Origin: Marasmius tenuissimus
Taxonomy: Eukaryota; Basidiomycota; Agaricomycetes; Agaricales; Marasmiaceae
Direction of reading: 5' to 3'
DNA: 64,000 nt
Assembly: GCA_029532415.1 (NCBI GenBank)
Contig: JAQOTA010000046.1
Location: 62,001-126,000 of the forward strand
Under the pieces are notes generated by a model. It did no database searches and had not been told where the DNA came from. It was given only the letters and a program-made list of their open reading frames with translations. Positions 23,171 to 34,349 of the stretch are shown in pieces (within the stretch, counting starts at the first letter, position 1; each line of letters opens with the position of its first letter). The position numbers and the translations under genes are program-made.

Positions 23171-24251
23171 TGGCGATGTCCTTCGCACATCTCTGACCAC
23201 TTTCCGGCATGTATTTTACTGTTGTCCGATGTTTGTGCTCATTTTTCTCGAATGCTAATGACTCAATAGTGGCCAAAAAAACCGCCCTTAAGGTACTTTA
23301 CCTCACCTACTAAGGTAAGGATGGTAAGGATACTTGAGTATTTCGGCCCGAACTCAAGGAAAGCTGGCCTCGATTTCCGTGTCACTTGCCACACCATTTA
23401 ATAGAAGTACACAGGGACCCAGTGGTGCTACCATTCCTCGACCGGGTATACCCCCATGCTTCGAACTTGAGTGAATATTTCCTCTACCATCCCACCCAAA
23501 TGGGTATTATACACCGCCTCTCGCAACTTCACGGATATCCACCCCTTCTCCAAGGTGGGTATCTCCAAGTTCTCTCAACCGAGCGGGACCCTACGCAACT
23601 TTGATTTAGCGTATATTGTGGGTCCAGTTATGGGTCCACCTGTGCTATGGTCAGTTCTGTTTCGTCACCTCAAAACTGTCATATCCGCATTCTTTTGAGA
23701 ACGACGGCATTAACAGTGTGCGCTTTCTCTTTACTTGAAACTGCTAGTTTTAGCCTTGGCCACTCTGCCTCCCACCACTACATCTAGCCCTGAATTGTGA
23801 ACGTCCCTCCTCCGACATTCTTGGCCTGCCAGACTCACTTGTATATTCCTCTAGCCTCCAAAAAACGTTTATTAGCCCAGGAGGCAAGGTCTGCTAGCGT
23901 CTTCGCGTTGCTTTTTCACCCACTACTCAGAATACTTTATCCAATTCCCGAACGATGTGCGTTTTCTCTCTCGTCAACTTGCGTCTTCAGTCTGATTATT
24001 CTTTTAGATTGTCTTCCAGCCGCGGGATAGGTGCATAGGCAAGGCCCCGCTCCCTTTTGTCCACCTCTATTCAGCAGTTGCCGTTTTAGGCGCCCATTGC
24101 AATCTTCTATCGCGAATACGGTCGGCTTGTTACCTGTAAACCTCAGGTAAAGAACTCATTTTTTTTTACTTTCAGAATAGTCAACCTCACTCGATATACT
24201 GCGTTATCGTTTCACCCTTCATACCTTTTCGTTTCCATCGACGGCTTTAAT

Positions 24252-24500
24252 ACCCAGGTGAGTTCTTTCTCAGTTGATTCCATCCTTTTCTTTTCATTTC
24301 CGTTCTCACTTCCATTATCCCCGTCCTGGACGGCTCTCTCTCACTCTTCAAATCTTCTTGTTTCCAGCGAGCTCTCACCTTCTCGAAACAACGACCTCAC
24401 CCAGGTGAGTTCTTTCTCCATTGATTCCATTCTTTCTCTTTCTTTTTCATTTCCGTTCTCGTTTCCCTTATCTCCGTTCCAGACGGCTCTCTCTCTCATC
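24252..24500 (+). promoter_or_regulatory. Tandemly duplicated 5'-leader exon/intron unit of the GIY-YIG gene
   Basis: Two copies, about 156 bp apart, begin with CCCAG then GTGAGTTCTTTCTC (a donor-like site) and continue through TTGATTCCAT and a polypyrimidine stretch with TTTCATTTCCGTTCTC, ending with GACGGCTCTCTCTCTC. They sit directly upstream of the ATG at 24505. The simplest reading is a duplicated non-coding first exon plus intron. Strong pyrimidine bias, common in basidiomycete leaders, supports a 5' regulatory role. Confidence 0.6.
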
Positions 24501-24504
24501 TTCG

Positions 24505-25044
24505 ATGTCAAACCTCAATCCTCCCAACATCCTCATGCCGCTGTGGACCCGAGCCCAACTCCAGGCGTTATGGCCCGCCGCCCGACTCGGCATTCTCTCC
24601 CCAGTCCTCACCCCAAACGACTATATCTACCTCTTTGAGATTTGGGAAGGACTCCGACGAATCTTCAAGATCGGGAGGAGCAACAACCCCCCTCGGCGTT
24701 GCCAGTGTATCCGTCGCCGATGCGGACCAACACGGCAGCGCATCATAGCTGTAGTTCGCGCGAGTCGCTCACATCGAACGGGTACGTGTTCCATTGCTCC
24801 TGGATATTCGACTGACCCTGGTCTAGAGCCATTAATGCACATCGACGTCGTCCACCGCCTTGGGTGGGTTCAATATCGATCCCCATGCCGATGTAAGCCC
24901 GTTCTCCTTCGCTGTTCATTACTTATGTTTTTTGCTTCTTTCACAGGCAATCAAGACCATCGAGAGAAGTTCCAGCGAAACGGCACTCTCTTTCAAGTTC
25001 TTTCGGACTTCTTCAACTCCTTTCTCTTCACCCGTAACAAATAG
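24505..25044 (+). CDS. Small GIY-YIG-type (T5orf172/Mug113-like) protein
   Basis: Exons 24505-24781, 24827-24892 and 24947-25044 join in phase to 146 residues. Residues 40-44 (YIYLF) and 54-65 (FKIGRSNNPPRR) give the two strands and the Gly-Arg motif of the GIY-YIG fold as found in the T5orf172/Mug113 branch. A terminal Cys-Arg-Cys...His-Arg-Glu-Lys-Phe segment (from about residue 131) matches the CxC...HxEWF ending of that branch. GIY-YIG domains cut one DNA strand by a metal-dependent mechanism, but many fungal Mug113-like members have no known function. The gene looks complete and follows a duplicated leader. It is flanked by dead retroelements on both sides, which fits a mobile or selfish origin but does not prove it. 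Confidence 0.75.
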   Translation: MSNLNPPNILMPLWTRAQLQALWPAARLGILSPVLTPNDYIYLFEIWEGLRRIFKIGRSNNPPRRCQCIRRRCGPTRQRIIAVVRASRSHRTGTCSIAPGYSTDPGLEPLMHIDVVHRLGWVQYRSPCRCKPVLLRCSLLMFFASFTGNQDHREKFQRNGTLFQVLSDFFNSFLFTRNK

Positions 25045-25639
25045 CTGAATGGAATCGTGAATTGTAAATCTAGTTGTTGTCGAGTCAGTAGTGTACTTGT
25101 TTTTCTTGTTGTTGATTCTCATCGTCGACTTCCAAGGCGGAGTAGTATATGTACCTGTAGAATTTCTCATCGGACTTCAAGAACCGCGTACTGTACTCGT
25201 AGGATTTCTGTTGTTTCCTGCTGTATTCCTCGCAGCAGAACTACTGCCGAAGCACACTATGTCGTCTACCATGTATTCACCACATATTTGTAGCACCTGC
25301 CGTAGCTTCCCATTGTATTCAATGTAGGTTGTGGAAAGACTTGAACTCGGAGCTGATACTGTACGGTGTGACATCAAGATACTACTTACTGGAATTAGGC
25401 GCCTCGGATACTCTATCAGACCTCGGCTCGAGGTGACGCCACCGCTTGGTCCAGGGCCTAGCATTGTTTCCCAAGACTCACTAGTAGGAGTATGCTGTGG
25501 GCCCGATAGCGCTCTATTCACCACTGGCGGGGTCTCCTACCAGAACACCGAAATAAAAACAACATGAATGATCCGTCCAAATCCAGGACTCCATGCACCC
25601 AAACCTAGTTTCGGTATCCTATAATCGGAGCCAAATTTG

Positions 25640-28450
25640 GTCTTTGCGAGCAGCTATTCACGCTCGCATCACTATCCACGGTCAGCACCGCTCAAGAGGA
25701 CGCATCTGATTCGGAGGCAACACCCTGCCTGACAGAAGAATCGAAGAATTTGACAAAGACCTAGCCTTTTCCCTCCAAGATCCCTCACTCGCCTCTCCCC
25801 GAAACGCCCATGATCTATGTTTCACATACAACCTTGATGACATCAATCGGATCTCCGCAAAACTCGGTCTCCCCTGGGAACTGTCGAAAGACGTCGGTTT
25901 TTTCCTCACGAGCCCCTTACACCAGTTTTAACCGGGACCTGGCCCAGACGATCGTCTCGCTCCAAAAATCAAACCAACGGAAATACCTAGCCGCTGTCAT
26001 CACCTGGGAAGACACTTACGCCCACACCCTACCCAACGTCCAGCAACTCTATGGCAAACTTCTTCACACCTCCTTCATTATTCCCGAAGGCCGTGCCTAC
26101 TTCACTTGCCTCGAATCAATGCTCGGAATATTCCAAGCCAGCCCCTTTCTTCCCCGCACCCTTCCAAAGACATTTCCGACGACGTTCAATGGTAGAAACA
26201 ACTCTGCAACTAAAATCAACCTCAAGGCCAATCCCATGACCCGAGCAAGTCTTTGACATCAGGCCCTACTCTGATGCCAGCTCCGGCACTGGCCTCGCAA
26301 TCGTCGTCAAAGACGAGTGGAGAGCTTGGACCCTTCTACCGGGTTGGGACGCGGAACACATAAACATCGCTTAGGCCGAAGCAGTCGCCTTTGAGTTTCT
26401 CCATCCTCACTGTTCCTACGATCGTTAACCATTCATCCACCAAACTAACTCACTGCCCCCTCACAGTTACCAGGAGCTCCAAAATCATTCAAGGTTTTTG
26501 GCGACAACCGAGCTCTGGTCCTCCCCAAACGATCAACAGCCCGGAAACCCCACAACCTTCTTGAACAACAAGAAAAGCTCGACCGCCAAAGCAAATATGA
26601 GTCGCAAACAGAACTCTCGATCGACGAGACCTACTGGTGGTGCAAAAAGTCACATACTCTCTGGGACCCACCCACATTCGCGACTCCCCGCAGAATTACA
26701 CCGCTACGGCCACTCTCTACAGCTAAACAACAACTCACTTGTGGAAGGCCGGACAGTCGCGCTTGTCGCATATCAGTCGGCCACCACATTCATCAATTCT
26801 CCCGTCGATGACCCCGGAGACCCCTCAGTATCGATATCCGGGAAAGTTTTTGTATTCTGCAGGGCTGTAAGACTCAAAGACTTCTTGGGATACTGTGATT
26901 TGCTGAAACGCTGTGACACAGTCTACTTCGGAGAGATTACCTATTCGAATACCCAGGTGTAAATTTTGCCCCGTAGGAAGGTAAATTTACTCTTTGATCA
27001 TTTCGATTCCCCACTTTGCGCTGTGCGTGTCCATAATTCTGCATTCTCTATGTGCCCTATTCAAATAAAAACCATCAATTAAGAGCCTCCAGCCAATCTC
27101 ACTGAGAGGTACATTTGATCCTTTTTTCACAATGACAGACTTTAAAGGACATTGACCGGGAAATAGGGTGTTTTGCCACAAACAAGGGGTCTTCTTTATT
27201 CCCAAACCCCGGGAATAAGGTGCAAGATAAGATACGGGGGAGAATCAGTAGAAGCTGGGTCAACACGGGGGATAACAAATTAGAGGGGTAACTCGTGCAA
27301 TACAACTTCCCGGGAGTGTCGATCATGCCCATACGGTAAAAGCGGTTACCAGCCACTAGATCCGATTTCAGTTTGCAATGAGCCAAAGTCTTCAAAAAGT
27401 CGTTCGGTAAATTGGAGGTTGATCGTGGGTTTGAAAGCAGAACGGTCGTTTCGAAGAGAATAAGCGCTGGGCATTCAACAATTCATGAGCCGGATTCTGT
27501 GTTACTGCTTTTGGGACGTCGAGTCAGCTTGTGGTTAGAAGCTGCAACTCGAAAGACACACCCAGAGCCTATGAAATCCAATAAATTTTCAACGTATACG
27601 CTATATGCAACCCGAAGGTGCTATTCAAATACCACCGCAATTCGTGGGCTGAGAGTGGGGATCGGAGGTGAGACTCGAAGCCGAAGTGAAGGACAATACC
27701 AGAAGTCGGGCAACACTCCTGATACCGGCTTGTAGGTGTCACTTCGAGGGGGGCCATATGACGTCACGAATTGGTGGGAGAGGTATTGTAATGAATTCGT
27801 TGTGAATACTTAGACAGACCGAGAAGTCAAAATGACGGCAGACTGGACCTTCATACAAGATTGGACTGAGTGGAAGAAATACGGGAGACAGATACAGTGC
27901 TTAATTTCAGCCAACTCGAGTTATAGAAGATCGCGTACATCGTGGAGACGGCCCTCCTAATTTACCATCTAGGGTAGGTGAAAGAGACGATATCACTACC
28001 AGTAAATACAACTCACTCGACTTAAATTCGGCGGGTGGACACGAATGTTACCTTGTTTTCCGGGCTCCGGGATCCATGAAAAGGAGCTTCGAGGCCATCA
28101 CTGATGGATGGGAAAGGGCGGCCGTCCGGCCTTCCACACTCATTTCATGAAAACTTCTCTCGACAAGAAACGCAAACGACCACCTCGATCTCCCACTCCC
28201 ACTCTCGCACGACCGCCTCGAGAAAGTCCTCACCACCATGGCCCACGCATGGGCCGACGGGATCAAAAAGGTTTACTGACCTCCTCGTATACCACTCCTA
28301 CTGTAGCAGGAAGATAATTTCCGAACGCCAACAGTAACCTATATCCCAGACCCCACAAACCGTCCTCATACCCCGCACCAAATGTTCCATACACGGCGAG
28401 AACATCTACCGGGCGGAGCAACATGTGGTCCCCAAATAGGCCCTCGACAG
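25640..28450 (+). pseudogene. Decayed RT-RNase H-recombinase retroelement
   Basis: Blocks in several frames match basidiomycete RT/RNase H elements. There is a connection region near 25810-26230 (LQKSNQRKYLAAVITWEDTY, then VQQLYGKLLHTSFIIPEGRA). RNase H relics follow near 26250-26510 (YSDASSGTGLAIVV, then a stop, then AEAVAFEFL, then FKVFGDNRA). Further downstream, short segments near 28290-28440 (including CSIHGENIYRAEQ) resemble the core of the tyrosine recombinase at 58.7-59.6 kb (CSLHGENKYWAKQ). The order RT, RNase H, recombinase is that of a DIRS-like element. Many stops and frame changes show old decay. The 27.0-28.0 kb part holds nothing I can identify. Confidence 0.65.
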
Positions 28451-29604
28451 CCGTTTGACTGTCAATATTCCACCAACCATCCCGTCTTTTCTCGTACAAG
28501 CTTCGGAACTCCTTTCGCCCCCTAACAAGAGACGCCTTCCAAAAGCGACTTGTAAGGCGTCAGACTTGCTTATCAGAGAGATATTACATTGAAAAGCCTT
28601 GTATGGCTTTTCTGGAGATTTGCGACAGTACGTCTTGGAACGCTCAACATACTGCGCCAAACACTTGTAGGCTCACAATAGTTGATATTCTAGTGTTGAG
28701 GCACGAAACCCTGGAATGAGGTCTATGGATGTGAGTCGATGTAGCCCCTATGTGACGACTCTTTCTCTCTCCGCTACGTCGACCATCTTTCCAGCACCAC
28801 CTTGCTTCCACAAACCAATTCTTGCTCTGCACTAACCTCTACCTTATCTTTCCCGCTTCTAGCTAATTTTGACTAACCTTTCGTCTTGTCCAGTCTCAAC
28901 CTTTCGGACCCGTTCTTCTACAGCTAGCCCTGAATACCGCACCTTCCTCACCATTCTCCCCCCCCTCTCGTCCTACAATTTCGCCTCTCATTCTTCCTTC
29001 ACCCTTTCCTCTATCCTAGCCTTTTTCAACACCCAGCTTCCCTCAACCACAATCCAGCTTCTCTACTAACCCCAATCTCGCTACACTTCCACACAGATAA
29101 CGTGATCGCTTAGAAACCGACTCCTATTCCCCTCGAAAAAACGTGGATACGAACAACAATTACTGCGCTCCCATTCCTTCTCGCAACCTCTCTGTGTCGC
29201 CTTCGACCGCTCAGACCCTCTCATCACCCCCGCTCCACCGCCGTAACGGCCTTCGGAGCAATACTTCAACCGACGCTAACCGTCTCCTATTCGCAAACCT
29301 CTCCTTACGAACACAAAGCTCAAACCCCTGTAAATCCTCAGACCCCGCCAGACATGTCCTCAAGGAACGAAGGCACCCAACACAATCAAAAGATAAGCTC
29401 GTCGCGCTCACCGTCAAGTTACATGTACTAACCCCACTCCGAATAGCTGTCATCGATATCCCAAACGACCAATTGTCAACCCCTGACCCATCACTTCTCT
29501 TCGCATGTACCTCTATCTCCATCACAATACACATTCCTTCTCGAAAAACCATGATCTGAACTCTTTCATGAGTTCATCTCCCAATCCAAGCTGTGTAACA
29601 GCGC

Positions 29605-29735
29605 TCAATTCAATTCAATTCATGCTCTTCGTGAGCACTCCATTCAATTCAATTCATGCTCGTTGTGAGCACCGAACTCTGTCCAAGCCGTCGCCAGACG
29701 CTCAATCCAACTGTGTCTCCTTGTGAGCACTCAGT
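29605..29735. repeat. Short tandem repeat with TTGTGAGCAC
   Basis: Units of about 33-36 bp built from CAATTCAATTCATGCTC and a (C/T)(T/G)TGTGAGCAC-type ending occur twice in tandem. A third, diverged unit ending TTGTGAGCACTC lies near 29720. Confidence 0.7.
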
Positions 29736-30497
29736 ACACTTCAAACCGAGCTTTGCCTTGAGAATTACCTGTATAGTCTACATGGACTCAACGTGCATGC
29801 ACCAATCACGCTCAAAGGTCATAACCTTTCCCAGGATCATATACCAATCCACTTCGCACACGTTCCCCAATACCAAAGCACCCCACGAATGAATTTCAAG
29901 CGATCAGTTCGACAAGAACGTGCACAATGTACTCTCCTCTCACCGTCCTACTGAACCATCGTCACCATACACAACTGTCCCCCAGTAAATTCCAAACTTT
30001 CCCCAGCTACTCCTTACCCACGTGAACCATTATTTCACTTCACGCAACCACGCTATGGACCCTCCGTTAGACACCCTGAGCCCTCGTTGCCTGAACCGAA
30101 CCAATACGTGACTGAATGTTCCAAGGTGGGCTTTCTTAACGTTGTCAATTCATTCAAAAATTTTAGACTGTCAACCGGAAACCCGACAAGTCCCAAGCTC
30201 TAATCCAATCTCATGCACTTCAACTGGCTCGCTCGAAGGACTGCCCGCTCATAGTGTAATGAAGTGTCCCTTGCTCAGAGCATGACACCCCTGCCCCCAT
30301 ACACAACCATAAAACCATTGCCCCCATCCCAAACCTGTGATCCCAAGTCGCCTCATCGCCTCATCAAACGGCAAAGCGAATTAATGAATTACTTATCTGA
30401 TCCACCAACTCATCCTCTTCACCCGACGAGTGCCGGTTCACCAACCGATCCGGCGTTCAACCTCGTCCATACGAAATAGGCCATTCATTGAGCGTAA

Positions 30498-31088
30498 ATG
30501 TCCATATCACGCCTAGCACTCATCAAGAGATGTACCTCTTCATCTCGCCGTCACAGCACCGCGACGCCAAAATCTCAACCAGTCGGCAACTCACAATCTC
30601 AGCTGTTCTATACCCCAAACTCCGCGTCACCTACCGGCGATGTTCTCGCTAAGACTGTTCACCCACATCGCTCAGCAGTCCTTCATTCCCAAACACATCA
30701 AATTCTAATCGTAGATTATCCTCGGTCTGGCGCACCTTTTTATTTGGCCACCGCCACCACCAACCACATCACGATTCGTAATTTCACATACCCCAGCATT
30801 CCCGTTTACGCACGATCGTACTTGGGCGGCACACCATCAGTACTAGACGCTTCGATTACCAGTCGCCTTCAACCTCGGCCGCACAACCACCCGTTCGATC
30901 ACAATCCACGAGTCTACATGCTCAACGCGGCAAATTGCTACCAATTTCCAAAGTACAAATACATCTCTATCATCGCCACAAACCACAACCAGCTGGCCCA
31001 CTCCGGATCGCACTACAAGTCCCCAGAAGAAATCACTCCCCATGCTCCCCCCAACGACCACACGAAACAATTTCCCGTGATAATCTGA
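30498..31088 (+). CDS. Doubtful ORF in G-poor DNA
   Basis: An ATG-started open frame of 196 codons with no recognisable domain. The protein is rich in Ser, Pro, His, Asn and Thr, as expected from C- and A-rich DNA. Because the whole surrounding 3.6 kb is G-poor, a frame this long can arise by chance. I list it because it is the longest uninterrupted ATG frame in the region. Low confidence. Confidence 0.2.
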   Translation: MSISRLALIKRCTSSSRRHSTATPKSQPVGNSQSQLFYTPNSASPTGDVLAKTVHPHRSAVLHSQTHQILIVDYPRSGAPFYLATATTNHITIRNFTYPSIPVYARSYLGGTPSVLDASITSRLQPRPHNHPFDHNPRVYMLNAANCYQFPKYKYISIIATNHNQLAHSGSHYKSPEEITPHAPPNDHTKQFPVII

Positions 31089-32449
31089 CATCAATCATGT
31101 CCTCATAGCAGCACGACAAGAGTCACGCCTCTCACTACCTTAAACTCTTCCTCACTTCATAGTTCACCGCTTTGAATTCGGAATGCGGCACTCAACACAC
31201 CAAGCCTCGTGCACTAGTTCCCTTCGGCAGTTATCCTGGTCAGAGTACAAGTGGTTCGGCCTCCCGTTCCAACATTTGATCACTCCCGGATCTTGAGTCT
31301 TCAGCCGGTTCACAGCTACTCCAATACTTCCACCTCGCATCACAATTGAAAGAACTAATAACTCAATAACAAACCCTCTTACACACATAACAAAGTCAAT
31401 CTCAACGATCAGCCAGTCCCACATCCTCAATACAACAGCCACTTGTACACCGGTACTAATTCTCTTGAATTCTGGAAGTCGGCGCAATCGTTGACAGTGA
31501 GAGAACACTAGCCAAGCCACCAGCTCACGCAGATAAAGAAGCTTATCTGGACAACGTTCTCGTCCTGTTTCCTACGGTATTGAGTTGGAACGACCTCGAG
31601 CAACCCGCACAATCTTGAAGGTGCCGGAGGGGACCACTACAAACACCACAGCATTCACCCGTCTCTGTGCTCGGTCGCGGACTCATCGACCCAACTAAGT
31701 ATGATGCCCATAGTTCCCATGAGGACATTTGATATTAGAGTGATTCAATTACCAACTGAGAAGTCTCAACTTCCTCACTCACCACACACAACCACCATTA
31801 TCACCAGCCGTTCAAGGCTCCAAAACTTGCCCGTCGAGGTCCTGATAGCATGTAATCTCGGACACTATGTCAAAATCAAATTATCAATCACAGTCTTTCA
31901 CGAGCAAACACAGACTAGTAGCCATTGAATAGTATTCCCGAGTAGTCAACTCAACTCGTCGACAAAATCTCAATCGACCGTATGCAAACGTCCCCGAGGC
32001 TTACATATACCGGGACCCGGTTCCGATCTCGAGAGGCCCCTACCCTACCAACGGATTCTCAATGGTACAAGCAACGGCAGCTCACACGCACCCCATTATC
32101 CAGGACCTCGAGCACAATTCAGAACTCCATACCACCCGCCTGCCAACTGACAAACGAATCGGGTACGCACACGATCCCCACCAGGTCGAAACTCAATTGC
32201 ACGGGAAACAGGAAGAAGCTGTCCATCAGTTGCAACATTAGCCGCAACGTGATGGCGGACTCCGATACAACTGCGAAAAAAATACCACTCCCCATATTTC
32301 TTTCCCTCGTCGTTACTTCCAAATCCTTCATTTCCTTGTTCATGGTGTCACTCTCCGAAGTTCGCATGCCGATCACAGTCAGCTCGCACGGGCCGTAACC
32401 CGGACTCCCTTCATTTACTTCTTTTCTGTCATCTCCGAGAAATCTATTT

Positions 32450-33700
32450 GAACAGTCCTTGGACAGTCAGAGGATTCGTACTCTGGTTGTTTCTACTCGG
32501 CCTCGATTTTGGCTTGGCTCCCTTACTCGTCAGGACAGGTCATATCTTAGGCTCTTTCTACGGCCGATACACTTCGATTCACGTGGAATATGGCATAGCT
32601 CTTTTGACCGCTGTCGCCTTCAACAGCAATGCGATATCTATAGGGATCTCCTATCGTCTTCTGACTATGCTCAGTAATACAAAGAGGCCGTGTACGACCT
32701 CCACCACCAGCCACCGAAATGCTCGAAATTAAAAAGAATTTGTTATCCGTAGCGAGCCTTCCCAGTTTCTCAAAGGCGTTGTACGAAGGCAGGCAGTTTC
32801 ATTACTTGTGAGTACCATATCTGTTCCTTTCTCGATGTTTCACAAGAAAAACGACTGATACCCAATTGTTCAGTGTAATGAATACTGCCAACGGCGGGTT
32901 CCTCATTCCCCCAACCATAGATCAAATACTAGTGTCATATCGAGTTGGGTGCTTGTTCAATCAAGTTGTCGTGAACAGTTGCACGGTCTGCTACATTTAT
33001 CGTAGTATCAGGTCGGGGAGGTACACCTCTGAAGGGTTCTCAAACTTCTCATCCATCAGGTTTTTCAGTCGCCGTACAGAAGCGGACAAATCCCAACTTG
33101 AAGAAGCAGAGGCCTGAATATTGTCGGGACACGATCATCATTTATACCTTCTAGGTCATGCCATAAGCATTATACTCGACATAGCCTTCCGTTCGGTATG
33201 AATAGCGCAGCCAATCAACACGACTTTCACATCTTCATTCTCGTCGTGACTGAACGGTGCTTGCCGCCGGTCCAGAATTGACCGGGAGTTGAGTATCTAC
33301 ACTCATTGATATTAGTGTGTGGCGGTAGTACTCCTTTTCGTTACGGTACTGAGTGGGTATCCTCGAATACTTGTAGAATACGAGACCTAGAGGCTCGGCT
33401 CAGTCCTCTATTCACACGATGACATTTATCACAAGCGATACATGAGTCCACGATGTTGAAACAACCACTGTCAAACTTCATGCACTTCGATTCACCGAGC
33501 AAGTTCCTCCACGAGCTCCGGGATTTTATTCCAAAGCTTCCGATAGAACTCGATCCGTCGATTGGGCACTAAAATCGTGACCGGAACCACAGTCCACATC
33601 CATCCTGAGCTTCTTGAGGAAATATTTTGTGAATAGCAGGGCCGTAGGCTCCTCAAGCACTGTCGGTCCAAATCCAAACCACTCCCCGATGTCAGTCTCC
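32450..33700. other. No supported gene
   Basis: Base composition returns to balance here. Only short open frames in conflicting directions are present, including a hydrophobic one at 32448-32732 without a clear start. I see no domain, repeat pair or RNA gene. Confidence 0.5.
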
Positions 33701-33859
33701 CTAATTCCTGGAATCTGTCACCAACGTTGTTCCCATCGCCTGAAAGATGGGGTCCCTTGACGAGATGGTTGGATCGGGTTCACAAGGGCCCAAAACCGGA
33801 GAACGTTGAGGGGTCTGTTAGGCATTTTCGGGCGATGGCAACCTTTGGTTTTTCAGATT

Positions 33860-34330
33860 TTATCGGAGTACCAGGAATTGGTGATCACGACTCAGATTGA
33901 CGTCACTCTGTTCAGAAGTGTAGATGAATTGGAGAAAGAGCTCGAAAAAAAGAAGAATGACCAGATCGGGTTCATAAGAGGCAAGGGGAACGAATTGTAC
34001 CGACGCTGGTTAGGACAAGGACAGAGTATCGACTAGCTCATGAAGACTCTTCGTGAACAAAAGGGACCGGCTCGAAAGTTGACAGCCAAAGTCGACAGCT
34101 ACAAGGCTATTCTCAAAGACAAGTGAAGCGAGCTGCAGTTGGATAATCAATATAGAGATCCAGGAGGAGCTCGAGAAGCATGTTGCACTTCGAATTTGGG
34201 AGAGGTTTTCATTGGGTCGCGGCAATGTAGTCACATCTCTGAGAAGTTGAAGTTATTGGTGGGAGATAAAAAAGCATACAACAGGGACAAGGGAGTACAG
34301 TATAGGTATCTATCAAGTTACACTACTTCG
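33860..34330 (+). pseudogene. Coiled-coil protein relic
   Basis: A single frame reads as a Glu/Lys-rich amphipathic segment (LEKELEKKKNDQIGF, then LMKTLREQKGPARKLTAKVD, then SYKAILKDK) but is interrupted by TAG near 34034 and TGA near 34124. Coiled-coil segments of this kind occur in Gag-like and structural proteins. No specific family can be named. Confidence 0.35.
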
Positions 34331-34349
34331 TTGTTGGTATAAACTATGT

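Larger units (their letters stand above)
28800..32400. other. Long G-poor, C-rich stretch without a supported gene
   Basis: For about 3.6 kb the plus strand is markedly depleted in G and rich in C and A. A sampled line near 29941 has about 5 G and more than 20 C in 60 bases. Open frames occur because stop codons needing G are rare, so they are weak evidence for genes. A short tandem repeat lies at 29605-29735. The rest shows no domain. Confidence 0.6.

Noticed and set aside
25177..25524. 115-codon minus-strand frame downstream of the GIY-YIG gene
   Set aside because: No domain, low-complexity Ser/Pro content, and a competing plus-strand frame. It is not supported as a gene.
29505..29892. Overlapping plus-strand frames suggesting small genes
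   Set aside because: They fall in G-poor DNA over a tandem repeat, where open frames arise by chance.
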